In this document: positions 1-6,544 of the stretch, in pieces
Position numbering within the stretch: the stretch's first letter is position 1
Layout of the letters: each line of letters begins with the position of its first letter
DNA from: an uncultured Phycisphaerales bacterium
Lineage (GTDB): Bacteria; Planctomycetota; Phycisphaerae; WQYP01
Assembly: GCA_937901265.1 (NCBI GenBank)
Contig: CALCHA010000407.1
Span: 1 to 9,734 of the forward strand
Length of the DNA: 9,734 nt
Reading direction: 5' to 3'
Translations under genes and position numbers: made by a program
The notes under the pieces: generated by a model
Databases searched by the model: none
Seen by the model: the letters and a program-made list of their open reading frames with translations, nothing else
What the model was told of the DNA's origin: nothing

Positions 1-272
1 GGCAGCACCGTCAGCAGACTTCCGCACAAAAGGAAAAAGTAACTGGGGTAGGCGTGAAGCGTGTCGGCCACCATCTGGTCGCGCGCGAAAAGCTGCGGAT
101 TGTGCAGCGCCTCCAGAAAGGGAATCTGGATGCCCTGGTTGCCAATGCCCAGTTGATACCCCGCCCAGGACATCTGTAGCAGCGCCAGGAGCAGGCACAC
201 GACCAGCAACCAGAAAGGATGGGTACGGGGCGTTTGGGTGAGGGCGGGGATTCTGGATAGAATACGAGGCAT
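1..272 (-). CDS. Polytopic membrane protein, N-terminal fragment (runs off the left edge)
   Basis: The frame opens with ATG at 272 and stays open for 90 codons to the window edge, so only the N-terminus is visible. After a short basic, proline-rich cytoplasmic start comes a strong hydrophobic helix at about residues 19-35 (FWLLVVCLLLALLQM). A soluble-looking loop follows, containing GYQLGIGNQ, IQIPFLEAL and a 'NPQLFARDQMV' stretch, and a second hydrophobic segment begins near residue 78 (YFFLLCGSLLTVL). A helix followed by a 'GNQ..QIPFL...PQL...D' loop recalls a family of large multi-pass membrane proteins of unknown function (DUF6798-like, from memory and uncertain). No Shine-Dalgarno site is obvious before the ATG. 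It diverges from the TPR gene across only 29 bp. No enzymatic function can be assigned. Confidence 0.7.
   Translation of the reverse strand, partial: MPRILSRIPALTQTPRTHPFWLLVVCLLLALLQMSWAGYQLGIGNQGIQIPFLEALHNPQLFARDQMVADTLHAYPSYFFLLCGSLLTVL
234..263 (+). promoter_or_regulatory. Possible promoter for the TPR gene
   Basis: TTGGGT (234-239), 18 nt, then TAGAAT (258-263), which matches TATAAT at five of six positions. It lies inside the start of the divergent gene, as the 29-bp gap would require. The -35 match is weak, so this is only a candidate. Confidence 0.25.
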
Positions 273-301
273 ACGGCTCAAGCAAGCAAGGGAACACAAA
301 T

Positions 302-757
302 ATGATGCAACGACCGCGGCTACCGGCGATTGCCGTTATTCTCAGCGTATCCGTCGCCGGAGGTTTGTTCCTGGGATTTTCCCGCAGGGGAGCAAGTCCT
401 GACGCGGGTGAGCTGGCAAAGTTGCAAGCTGCCGCCGCGGCACCGGACGCTCGTCCCGCCGATTGGCAGCATTACGCCGACAAGCTGCGCCAACTGAAAC
501 AACCCGCCAGGGCCGCCGTCGCCTACCAGCGGGCCCTCGAAGGCGACCCCTACAATCGCGACGCCCGCCTCGCCTGCGCCACCTGCCTCGCCCAGGCGGG
601 CGACGCCGACCCCTTTTACGCATTCATGCGCAGCACCCTGCTGGTGGACCCGAAGCTCACCCTGAGCGTCCTGGGCCGCCCCGAAGCCGCCGCTTACATG
701 ACTGCCGACCGCTTCCAGACCCTGCACCGCGACGCCGTCGCCCAGTCGCTGGATTGA
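302..757 (+). CDS. Small membrane-anchored TPR-like protein
   Basis: This 151-residue protein has a basic N-terminus and one hydrophobic helix at about residues 8-27 (AIAVILSVSVAGGLFLGF). That makes it a signal anchor or uncleaved signal peptide, with the rest probably periplasmic. An Ala-rich linker follows (about 36-52). Residues about 53-85 (W55, Y58, then AAVAYQRALEGDPYN) have the pattern of a tetratricopeptide repeat, and 86-118 look like a degenerate second repeat. TPR units normally mediate protein-protein contacts. AAGGGA at 288-293 sits 8 nt before the first of two consecutive ATGs (302 and 305). The partner is unknown. The divergent membrane protein at 1-272 is a candidate, by position only. 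C92 and C95 form a CxxC-like pair, but nothing else suggests a redox protein. Confidence 0.75.
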   Translation: MMQRPRLPAIAVILSVSVAGGLFLGFSRRGASPDAGELAKLQAAAAAPDARPADWQHYADKLRQLKQPARAAVAYQRALEGDPYNRDARLACATCLAQAGDADPFYAFMRSTLLVDPKLTLSVLGRPEAAAYMTADRFQTLHRDAVAQSLD

Positions 758-786
758 CCTCCGACCCGCGGCCCTGCCCGCATGGC

Positions 787-818
787 AAAAACGGAACCGC
801 CCCGGTTTCCCGAGGCGG
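787..818 (-). terminator. Intrinsic terminator of the tRNA-Arg gene
   Basis: Read on the minus strand, a 9-bp GC-rich stem (CCGCCTCGG pairing with CCGGGGCGG, one U-G wobble) closes on a GAAA tetraloop. It occupies 797-818 and is followed by TTCCGTTTTT (796-787). It starts 13 nt after the last tRNA base, as expected for a Rho-independent terminator. On the plus strand no T-run follows the hairpin, so it probably does not terminate the TPR gene. Confidence 0.8.
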
Positions 819-831
819 ATATCCTGCCATA

Positions 832-905
832 TGCACCCGGCAGGAGTCGAACCTGCAACCTTCTGATCCGTAGTCAGATGCTCTATCCAATTGCGCTACG
901 GGTGC
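832..905 (-). tRNA. tRNA-Arg (anticodon ACG)
   Basis: The minus strand folds into a full 74-nt cloverleaf. The acceptor stem is GCACCCG/CGGGTGC (perfect), positions 8-9 are TA, and the D-arm is GCGC-AATTGGATA-GAGC. The anticodon arm is TCTGA-CTACGGA-TCAGA, the variable loop AGGTT, the T-arm GCAGG-TTCGACT-CCTGC and the discriminator base A. The anticodon ACG decodes arginine CGN codons, normally after TadA converts A34 to inosine. The 3' CCA is not encoded: the bases after the discriminator are TAT, so CCA must be added enzymatically. The D-stem carries a G12-A23 mismatch. A promoter stands 15 nt upstream and an intrinsic terminator follows, so the gene is a single-tRNA unit transcribed against its neighbours. 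Confidence 0.96.
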
Positions 906-920
906 GTACCAGAGTCGCAC

Positions 921-948
921 ATTATCTCCGCTGGACGGAATTTTTCAA
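921..948 (-). promoter_or_regulatory. Sigma-70-type promoter of tRNA-Arg
   Basis: On the minus strand TTGAAA (948-943) and GATAAT (926-921) are separated by 16 nt. Each matches its consensus at five of six positions. The -10 ends 15 nt before the tRNA, which leaves a leader of about 8 nt. A-tracts upstream (A7 at 977-971, A4 near 962-959) could act as an UP-like element, which is inference. Confidence 0.7.
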
Positions 949-1039
949 GTGCTGCCCGTTTTCCTGTCCGTTTTTTTGCGACCTTCCGCGCTATTCCCGC
1001 CGTTTCCTGCCGCCGTTCGTTCGTCTGGGCGTGAGGCTG

Positions 1040-1048
1040 TGGTATAGT
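1040..1048 (+). promoter_or_regulatory. Extended -10 promoter of the helicase gene
   Basis: TGG followed by TATAGT (1043-1048) is an extended -10 element (TGn plus a five-of-six TATAAT match). No good -35 lies 17 nt upstream (TTCGTC), which is typical of extended -10 promoters. Transcription would begin near 1055, so the leader before ATG 1082 is short. The 906-1075 interval otherwise holds only the tRNA promoter on the other strand. Confidence 0.55.
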
Positions 1049-1081
1049 CGGTCGTTTCGCTCCACTCTCTCGGAAATGCCC

Positions 1082-3535
1082 ATGCCGCCGCTTCCCCCCA
1101 CCGCCGAAAGCACGCTCGAGGGCCTCACCCCGCCGCAGCGAAAAGCCGCCACGACCATTGATGGCCCGCTTCTGGTCCTTGCCGGAGCGGGCTCGGGAAA
1201 AACGCGCACCATTACCCGGCGCATTGCCTACATGGTCGCCTGTGGCATTCCCGCGTGGAACATCCTCGCCATCACGTTCACCAACAAGGCCGCCGGCGAA
1301 ATGCGCGAACGGGTGAACCACCTCCTCAAAGACACCGGCCAGCGCGCGGGAAAGCCCTGGGGGCCGTGGGGCGGGGGCGTGACGGTTGCCACGTTCCATG
1401 CCCTGTGCGCGCGGCTCCTGCGCGAGTTCGCCGCCGCTGCGGGCCTGCCCAAAACCTTTACCATCTTCGATTCCTCCGATCAGTCCAAAACCGTCAAGCA
1501 GGCGCTGAAAGACGTCAATCTCTCGCCGGAAAATTTTCAGCCCTCGGCCGTGGCCAGCGCCATCAGCAATGCGAAGAATAAGTTGCAGACCCCCGCCGCC
1601 TTCGCGCAGAACGCTGGAGGCTTTTTCGAGAAAAGCGTCGCCCGGGCTTATGCCCGCTACGAGCAGATTCGTACCGAGAACAAGGCTGTCGATTTCGATG
1701 ACCTGCTGCTCAAGGTCGCCATTCTGCTGCGCGACAACAGCGACATTCGCACGCAGCTTCAAGAGCGCTTCCAGTACATCCTCATTGACGAATATCAGGA
1801 CACCAACCACGCCCAGTTCATGCTGGCCCATCTGCTGGCAATGGGCCACAAAAATATCTGCGCCACGGGCGATCCCGACCAGTCCATTTATGGCTGGCGC
1901 GGGGCCAATCTGAACAATATTCTCGAATTCGAGCAGTTTTATCCCAACGCGAAGGTCGTTCTCCTGGAACAGAACTACCGCAGCACGAAGGTCATCCTGC
2001 AGGCCGCCAGCGCCTTGATCGCCAACAACACCAAGCGCAAGAAGAAGGATCTCTGGACGGAAAATGAAGCGGGCCCGCGCATCCAGATCCTGCGCTGCAA
2101 CGACGAGCACCAGGAAGCCGGTGAGGTCGTCCGCCGCCTCAAGCAGCAGCACGCGGCGGGCCTTGCGTGGGACAAGATGGCGATCTTCTACCGCGTGAAC
2201 TCGCTGTCGCGCGTGCTGGAAGACGCCCTGATGAAACAAGCCATCCCTTACCAGATCGCCCGCGGCACCGAGTTCTACGCGCGCAAGGAAATCAAGGACG
2301 TCCTATGCTATTTGCGCGTCGTCACCAACCCCGCCGACAACATCTCGCTGGAACGCATCATCAACGTTCCCACCCGCGGCCTGGGCGACACCAGCGTCAT
2401 GAAGATCGCCACATGGGCTTCGCGACAGCACATGACGCTGCTCGAAGCCTGCGCCGTCGCCGACCAGGTCCCCGACCTCACCACCCGCGCCGTCAACGCC
2501 GCCAAAAAGCTCGCCGCCCTGTTCGGCGCGTGGCAATCGCTCGTCCGCAACGTCGCCACCACGCCAGCACCCGAGGAAGGTCCAACCGATCCACTCGTCG
2601 AAGACCCGCTCTTCGATCCCGCGTTTCTCTCTGAAGAGTCACCGGCCGACGATCCCCTGGAGCCTTCGGATGCCACCCTTCCGACATCCAAACCTGCCTT
2701 CCTGATTCCCGGCGGCATCCGCGCCCTGATGGACCGTGTCGTCAAGGAATCAGGCCTCGAGGCCGACCTTTTGAAAAGCGACTCCTCCGAAGGCGCCGCT
2801 GAAACCGGCAACGCCAAGCTCGCCAACGTCAGTGAGCTTATCTCCGTCGCCGCCGAGTTCGACAACCAGAATCCCGAAGGCACGCTCGACGATTACCTTC
2901 AGCAGGTCACGCTCGTCTCCGACGTCGACAAAATCAAGGACGCCGGCGGGGCCGTCACGCTTATGACGCTGCACGCCGCCAAGGGCCTGGAGTTCCCGTT
3001 CGTGGCCATGGTCGGCATGGAGGATGGCCTGATTCCGCACGCCCGCGCGGTGGGCTTCTCCGCCAACCCCGACGAAATGGAGGAGGAACGCCGCCTCGCC
3101 TTCGTCGGCATCACCCGGGCCATGAAACAGCTCGTGCTCTCCAACGCCCGCTACCGCATGATCCGCGGCCAGACCGAACGCACCATCGCCAGCCAGTTCC
3201 TCCAGGAACTCCCCGACGAATGTCTCGAGGACATCGACCTCACCGCCGACGATGGCGACGCCGGCAGCCTGGGCTATCAGGATGAAGGCTCCTACGGTCG
3301 CCGGGCGCAGCAGAGCCGCCGCGAGCACGAATCCGCCAGCCAGCGCCGCCAGGCTGACGCGGTCGCCGGCGAGTTCCGCAAAGGCTCCCTTGTCCGCCAC
3401 CCGCAGTTCGGCCTCGGGCGTATCGAATCCATCGAGCCTTCCGGCGCCACCACCAAGGCCACCGTGCGCTTCCAGGGCACCGGTGCCAAGACGCTGATCC
3501 TGCAATATGCCCGCCTCGAAAAAGTTGACGCATAG
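1082..3535 (+). CDS. pcrA: ATP-dependent DNA helicase, UvrD/PcrA type
   Basis: Superfamily 1A 3'-5' helicase of 817 residues, acting in nucleotide excision repair, replication-fork upkeep and removal of stalled RNA polymerase. The order is canonical: Q motif LTPPQ (16-20), Walker A GAGSGKT (35-41), motif Ia TFTNKAAGEM (65-74), Ib TFHALC, motif II DEYQD (236-240), motif III GDPDQSIYGWRGA (from 264), motif IV LEQNYRST, motif V TLMTLHAAKGLEF (from 626) and motif VI EEERRLAFVGITRA (from 667). The last about 50 residues (FRKGSLVRHPQFGLG to the end) are the Tudor-like RNA polymerase-binding tail of PcrA/UvrD. The length exceeds the usual 720-750, partly because of an acidic Pro-rich insertion at about 493-541 in subdomain 2B. 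ATG 1082 is chosen because GGAA (1072-1075) lies 6 nt upstream. ATG 1076 is the alternative. The open frame back to 782 runs through the tRNA and is not coding. Confidence 0.96.
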   Translation: MPPLPPTAESTLEGLTPPQRKAATTIDGPLLVLAGAGSGKTRTITRRIAYMVACGIPAWNILAITFTNKAAGEMRERVNHLLKDTGQRAGKPWGPWGGGVTVATFHALCARLLREFAAAAGLPKTFTIFDSSDQSKTVKQALKDVNLSPENFQPSAVASAISNAKNKLQTPAAFAQNAGGFFEKSVARAYARYEQIRTENKAVDFDDLLLKVAILLRDNSDIRTQLQERFQYILIDEYQDTNHAQFMLAHLLAMGHKNICATGDPDQSIYGWRGANLNNILEFEQFYPNAKVVLLEQNYRSTKVILQAASALIANNTKRKKKDLWTENEAGPRIQILRCNDEHQEAGEVVRRLKQQHAAGLAWDKMAIFYRVNSLSRVLEDALMKQAIPYQIARGTEFYARKEIKDVLCYLRVVTNPADNISLERIINVPTRGLGDTSVMKIATWASRQHMTLLEACAVADQVPDLTTRAVNAAKKLAALFGAWQSLVRNVATTPAPEEGPTDPLVEDPLFDPAFLSEESPADDPLEPSDATLPTSKPAFLIPGGIRALMDRVVKESGLEADLLKSDSSEGAAETGNAKLANVSELISVAAEFDNQNPEGTLDDYLQQVTLVSDVDKIKDAGGAVTLMTLHAAKGLEFPFVAMVGMEDGLIPHARAVGFSANPDEMEEERRLAFVGITRAMKQLVLSNARYRMIRGQTERTIASQFLQELPDECLEDIDLTADDGDAGSLGYQDEGSYGRRAQQSRREHESASQRRQADAVAGEFRKGSLVRHPQFGLGRIESIEPSGATTKATVRFQGTGAKTLILQYARLEKVDA

Positions 3536-3562
3536 CAGCCTCCCTCGCCGGCACAATGCATG

Positions 3563-3568
3563 TATACT
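3563..3568 (+). promoter_or_regulatory. Possible -10 element for the DUF4190 gene
   Basis: TATACT matches TATAAT at five of six positions and is directly preceded by TG. No good -35 is seen 17 nt upstream. Transcription from here would begin near 3575, giving a leader of about 54 nt before ATG 3629. Read-through from pcrA (93 bp upstream) is also possible. Confidence 0.35.
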
Positions 3569-3617
3569 CCTCCTGCGTCGCCAGAGGCAGTTGGTGAACC
3601 GACCCTGTCGGCGCGAT

Positions 3618-3622
3618 GGAGA
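3618..3622 (+). promoter_or_regulatory. Ribosome binding site deciding the 3629 start
   Basis: GGAGA lies 6 nt before ATG 3629. The upstream in-frame ATG at 3560 has no such site and overlaps the -10-like TATACT. Confidence 0.65.
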
Positions 3623-3628
3623 AATGCC

Positions 3629-4192
3629 ATGACTCTTTATCCCGCCGGCGCCCCCGTCCAGCCGACACGCCTCAGCAAATCCGCCGTGGCCAGTTTCATC
3701 TGCGGGCTGCTGGGGTGCATCCCGTTTGTAACCGGCCTGCTCGCGATTCTGCTGGGGCTCATCGGATTCGTCCGCACGGGCGATCCCATGAAACGCGGCC
3801 GCTGGATGGCCGTGGTGGGCATCGTGCTGGGCATTCTCTCGATCGGCGGCTGGACCCTCTTCGGGGGCGGCGCGTGGGCGGCCTGGGGCGCGCTCAAGGC
3901 CCCGCGCGTGGCCACTCATGACTTCATCCACGACCTCGCCGCGGGCGACATGTCCGGCGCCAAATCCCACAGTGCGGGCCTCTCCGATGATGAGCTTCGC
4001 GACTTGGCCGCCGCGATCAACGCCCACGGCACCTTCGTCGATACCACCTTCACCAATATCAGCATCACCAATAACGACGCCAACGTCGACGGTTCCACCG
4101 CCTTCAGCACGGGATCGGTCAGTACGCACGCACGCCTCACCTACACCGGCGGGTCGTGGAAGGTCACAGGCCTCACCCTTCCATCACCCTGA
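3629..4192 (+). CDS. DUF4190 two-helix membrane protein with extracytoplasmic NTF2-like domain
   Basis: This protein has 187 residues. A short Pro-rich cytoplasmic start leads into two hydrophobic helices (about 20-48 and 59-82). The joining loop RTGDPMKRGRWM and the 'AVVGIVLGIL' signature are typical of DUF4190 proteins. The remaining about 95 residues are soluble: a helix FIHDLAAGDMSGA, a second helix DDELRDLAAAI, then alternating strands ending in ARLTYTGGSWKVTGLTL. That pattern resembles the NTF2-like/DUF4878 domains often attached to such anchors, which is inference from secondary-structure pattern. The function is unknown. Possible roles are envelope sensing or ligand binding. It lies 93 bp after pcrA, on the same strand, and converges with the DUF6321 gene 24 bp away. 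No catalytic residues are recognised. Confidence 0.8.
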   Translation: MTLYPAGAPVQPTRLSKSAVASFICGLLGCIPFVTGLLAILLGLIGFVRTGDPMKRGRWMAVVGIVLGILSIGGWTLFGGGAWAAWGALKAPRVATHDFIHDLAAGDMSGAKSHSAGLSDDELRDLAAAINAHGTFVDTTFTNISITNNDANVDGSTAFSTGSVSTHARLTYTGGSWKVTGLTLPSP

Positions 4193-4216
4193 CGCCGCTG
4201 CCGTTCGGCCGTCGGG

Positions 4217-4585
4217 CTATGCCTCCTCCCGCTCCTTCGCCAGCCGATACTCTTTGAGCAGCTCGGTCCCCAGCCGCGCCAGCCGCCGCACATCCTCCGC
4301 CGTCCTGGGCAACGCTTCGCCCCATGCCTGCGCCTGCAGCGCGTAACGGGTCGGCCGCCCCTTGGCATCCACCAGCGGAAACGGTTTGTGCCCGTAATGT
4401 CGCCGCAGGAACGACCCCTTCCGCCGCATCTTCTCCGGTGTGTCGGCCGGTCCCTTCACCCCCGGCTTCAATCGTGCCCCCTCATTCTCCAAATAATGTT
4501 TCCGACCCGCGGCGGTCAATCCCCCCTTGGGATCGCGCAACGCTTTCTTCGGGTCCTTTGTTGCAGCCTTGGGTTTCGTGGCCAT
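4217..4585 (-). CDS. Small basic DUF6321-type protein of unknown function
   Basis: This 122-residue protein is soluble and Lys/Arg-rich. The first 20 residues are a basic, probably disordered tail. The conserved-looking core is GGLTAAGRKHY (21-31), LKPGVKG (39-45), ADTPEKMRRKGSFLRRHYG (47-65) and ALQAQAWGEALPRTAED (82-98). This series matches the DUF6321 family as I remember it. The C-terminus (about 99-122) is a charged amphipathic helix. The function is unknown. The basic composition and RRKGSFLRRH segment would suit nucleic acid binding, but no known fold is visible. A strong GGAGGA (minus strand, 4596-4591) lies 5 nt before the ATG. It follows asnB by 63 bp on the same strand, so it may be the last gene of that operon or have its own promoter, though none is clear. 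Confidence 0.8.
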   Translation of the reverse strand: MATKPKAATKDPKKALRDPKGGLTAAGRKHYLENEGARLKPGVKGPADTPEKMRRKGSFLRRHYGHKPFPLVDAKGRPTRYALQAQAWGEALPRTAEDVRRLARLGTELLKEYRLAKEREEA

Positions 4586-4590
4586 CGCTT

Positions 4591-4596
4591 TCCTCC
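4591..4596 (-). promoter_or_regulatory. Strong ribosome binding site of the DUF6321 gene
   Basis: GGAGGA on the minus strand, 5 nt before ATG 4585, is the best Shine-Dalgarno match in the window. It fixes the start and suggests efficient translation. Confidence 0.75.
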
Positions 4597-4648
4597 ATCA
4601 TCATTCTGCGTCGGTGACCAGCGGCGATGCTCCCAAGTGTAGGCCGAC

Positions 4649-6538
4649 TCACCCCTCCAGCCGCGGCGAAAATTCCCGCCAGAACAACTCCAGCATCACC
4701 AGTGCGAACAGCCGATGTGTGTGGTCGCGCGCCCCCGATTGGTGCTCCGCCCAGAGCCGCCGCACGGTGGGGGGGTTCAGCGGTGATGCCGGTTGCAGCA
4801 GCAGCGTTTCCACCTCCGCGCGGAGCGTCGTGCGAAACCACGCCCCGATCGGCACGCCGAAGCCCTGCTTGCCGCGCCCGCGCACCGCCGGCGGCAGCTC
4901 TGCAGCAAATGTCTCCCGCAAGATCCGCTTGCCCGCCCCGCCCGCAAACAGGGCCTCCTCGGGCAACCCGTTCGCCGTCTGCACCACCCGATGGTCCAGA
5001 AACGGCGAGCGCACTTCTAACGCCACCTGCATCGCCCCCGAATCCACCTTCCACAGCACATCCCCCGGCAGATATTCCTGCTGATCGCGCAGCCGTGCCA
5101 GCTTCACTGGGTTCACATCCTCCTCCAGCCCATACTCCTCCGGGAGGGGAAAATAATCCATCACCGCCTCGCCCAGCAGCTCCTCGGCCAGGTCTGGCGA
5201 GAAAATTTCCACCAGCCGCGTATAGCGCTCCGAGGGGATGGTCGCCCGCGCCGCCGCCGCCAGACGCCGGTACTTTTCCTGCTTGCTCAGGGAACCCACC
5301 GGCGACGACCGCGGCATGAACCGGGCGATCGTCCCCCAACGCGCCAAAAATCCCATCGCCCGATAGCGGTCATACCCTCCGAACAATTCATCCGCACCAT
5401 CCCCCGAGAGCGCCACCGGTGCCAGCCCGCGCACCGCCTCGCTCAATCGATACGTCGGCAGAATCGAGGAATCCGCAAAGGGCTGGCCCAGCCCCTGCCG
5501 CATCAGCATCCGCAGCGTCCCGAGCACGTCCCGCTCCGGCCCCACCTCCAGCCGCGTGTGCGCGCTGCCGATCTTCTTCGCCACCGCGTCGGCAAAGCCC
5601 GTCTCATCGAAGCCCGCCTCCGCAAAGCCCACGCTGACCGTCCGTATCGCAGAGCCGCCCGCCGCCCGCACCTCCTCCTGCATCAACGCCGCCACGATCG
5701 ACGAATCGATTCCCCCAGACAAAAAGCATGCCACCGGCACATCCGCCACCAACTGCGAGCGCACCGCCTCGCGCAGCAGCCCACCCAGTTCCGCCTGCTG
5801 GCCCGCCACCGCTTGCCCCATCGGCGTCCAGTAGCGCCCGCCATCCACCAGGTCCCGCCGCACCCGCATCCATCCACCCGGCAGAATCGCGCTCACATCG
5901 CGCCACACCGTCTGCGGTGCGGGAAAATAGCCCAGCAGCAGATACAACCCGAGCTGCTCCCGTGGCAAGCGCCGCGGCACCTCCGGCCACGCCAGCACGC
6001 TGCCAATCGTGCTACCAAAGACAAAGCCATCCTCCATCGTCGCATAGAACAGCGGCTTCTGTCCCATGCGGTCGCGCGCCAGAAACAGTGTGTCCCGGGC
6101 CGATCCATCCGCCCCTGGACGAAAATCCCACACCGCGAACGCGAACATTCCCACCAGCTTCTCCGGCAGCTTCTCGCCCCATGCCTCCCACCCATGGACC
6201 AGCACCTCGGTGTCTGAATGGTCCGTCGCAAACACATGCCCCGCGCGCTTCAGCTCGGCCCGCAGTTCCGCGTGGTTGTAAATCTCACCGTTGAAGACCA
6301 CCTGCACCCGCCCATCCTCATTGCCCATCGGCTGTCCACCGCAGGGCAGATCGATGATCGCCAGCCGCCGATGCACCAGCCCGACGGTCCGATCACTTCG
6401 CGGATCCACCCACTGCCCCGCTCCATCGGGCCCGCGATGGGCGAGCGCCGCCGAAATTGCTTCCAGACCCGCCGCTCCCTCCCCGCGCCAGGGCGCAGGC
6501 TCATGCGTCCACTTCACCACGCCGCCGATGCCGCACAT
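4649..6538 (-). CDS. asnB: Asparagine synthetase (glutamine-hydrolysing)
   Basis: Converts aspartate, glutamine and ATP to asparagine, glutamate, AMP and PPi in the cytoplasm. The protein has 629 residues, close to the usual 600-650. The N-terminal class II glutaminase domain (1 to about 210) has the nucleophile Cys2 directly after Met1, HRGPDG (34-39), HRRLAIID (56-63), NGEIYN (83-88) and SDTE (108-111). The synthetase domain has the PP-loop LSGGIDSS (273-280), SGDGADELFGGYDRY (378-392), VDSGAMQ...EVRSPFLDH (498-516) and GKQGFGVPIGAWF (556-568). All key motifs are intact. Because Cys2 must be N-terminal, the start is certain. It begins 6 nt after the rnd stop, with GAGGG just upstream, so the two genes are probably co-transcribed. 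AsnB paralogues also serve in polysaccharide or peptide amidation clusters, but the neighbours here give no such sign. Confidence 0.95.
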   Translation of the reverse strand: MCGIGGVVKWTHEPAPWRGEGAAGLEAISAALAHRGPDGAGQWVDPRSDRTVGLVHRRLAIIDLPCGGQPMGNEDGRVQVVFNGEIYNHAELRAELKRAGHVFATDHSDTEVLVHGWEAWGEKLPEKLVGMFAFAVWDFRPGADGSARDTLFLARDRMGQKPLFYATMEDGFVFGSTIGSVLAWPEVPRRLPREQLGLYLLLGYFPAPQTVWRDVSAILPGGWMRVRRDLVDGGRYWTPMGQAVAGQQAELGGLLREAVRSQLVADVPVACFLSGGIDSSIVAALMQEEVRAAGGSAIRTVSVGFAEAGFDETGFADAVAKKIGSAHTRLEVGPERDVLGTLRMLMRQGLGQPFADSSILPTYRLSEAVRGLAPVALSGDGADELFGGYDRYRAMGFLARWGTIARFMPRSSPVGSLSKQEKYRRLAAAARATIPSERYTRLVEIFSPDLAEELLGEAVMDYFPLPEEYGLEEDVNPVKLARLRDQQEYLPGDVLWKVDSGAMQVALEVRSPFLDHRVVQTANGLPEEALFAGGAGKRILRETFAAELPPAVRGRGKQGFGVPIGAWFRTTLRAEVETLLLQPASPLNPPTVRRLWAEHQSGARDHTHRLFALVMLELFWREFSPRLEG

Positions 6539-6544
6539 AAACCC

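Noticed and set aside
782..1081. N-terminal extension of the helicase frame by about 100 residues from ATG 782
   Set aside because: It reads through the tRNA-Arg gene, its terminator and both promoters on the opposite strand. Helicase homology begins just after 1082.
896..2239. 447-codon open frame on the minus strand opposite pcrA
   Set aside because: High-GC antisense shadow of a clearly conserved helicase. The translation has no recognisable domain and no suitable ribosome binding site was noticed.
3560..3628. Upstream ATG start for the DUF4190 protein
   Set aside because: It has no ribosome binding site and overlaps a -10-like hexamer. ATG 3629 has GGAGA at good spacing.
2750..4129. 459-codon open frame on the minus strand across the end of pcrA and the DUF4190 gene
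   Set aside because: It spans two well-supported plus-strand genes and has Gly/Ala/Glu-rich low-complexity composition, typical of antisense frames in GC-rich DNA.
4193..4216. Bidirectional terminator between the convergent DUF4190 and DUF6321 genes
   Set aside because: Only a tiny GCCG-TT-CGGC hairpin is present and no T-run follows on either strand.
4649..6538. AsnB as part of a lasso-peptide or polysaccharide-modification cluster
   Set aside because: No precursor peptide, B protein, glycosyltransferase or exosortase-type gene is nearby. The neighbours are housekeeping-like.
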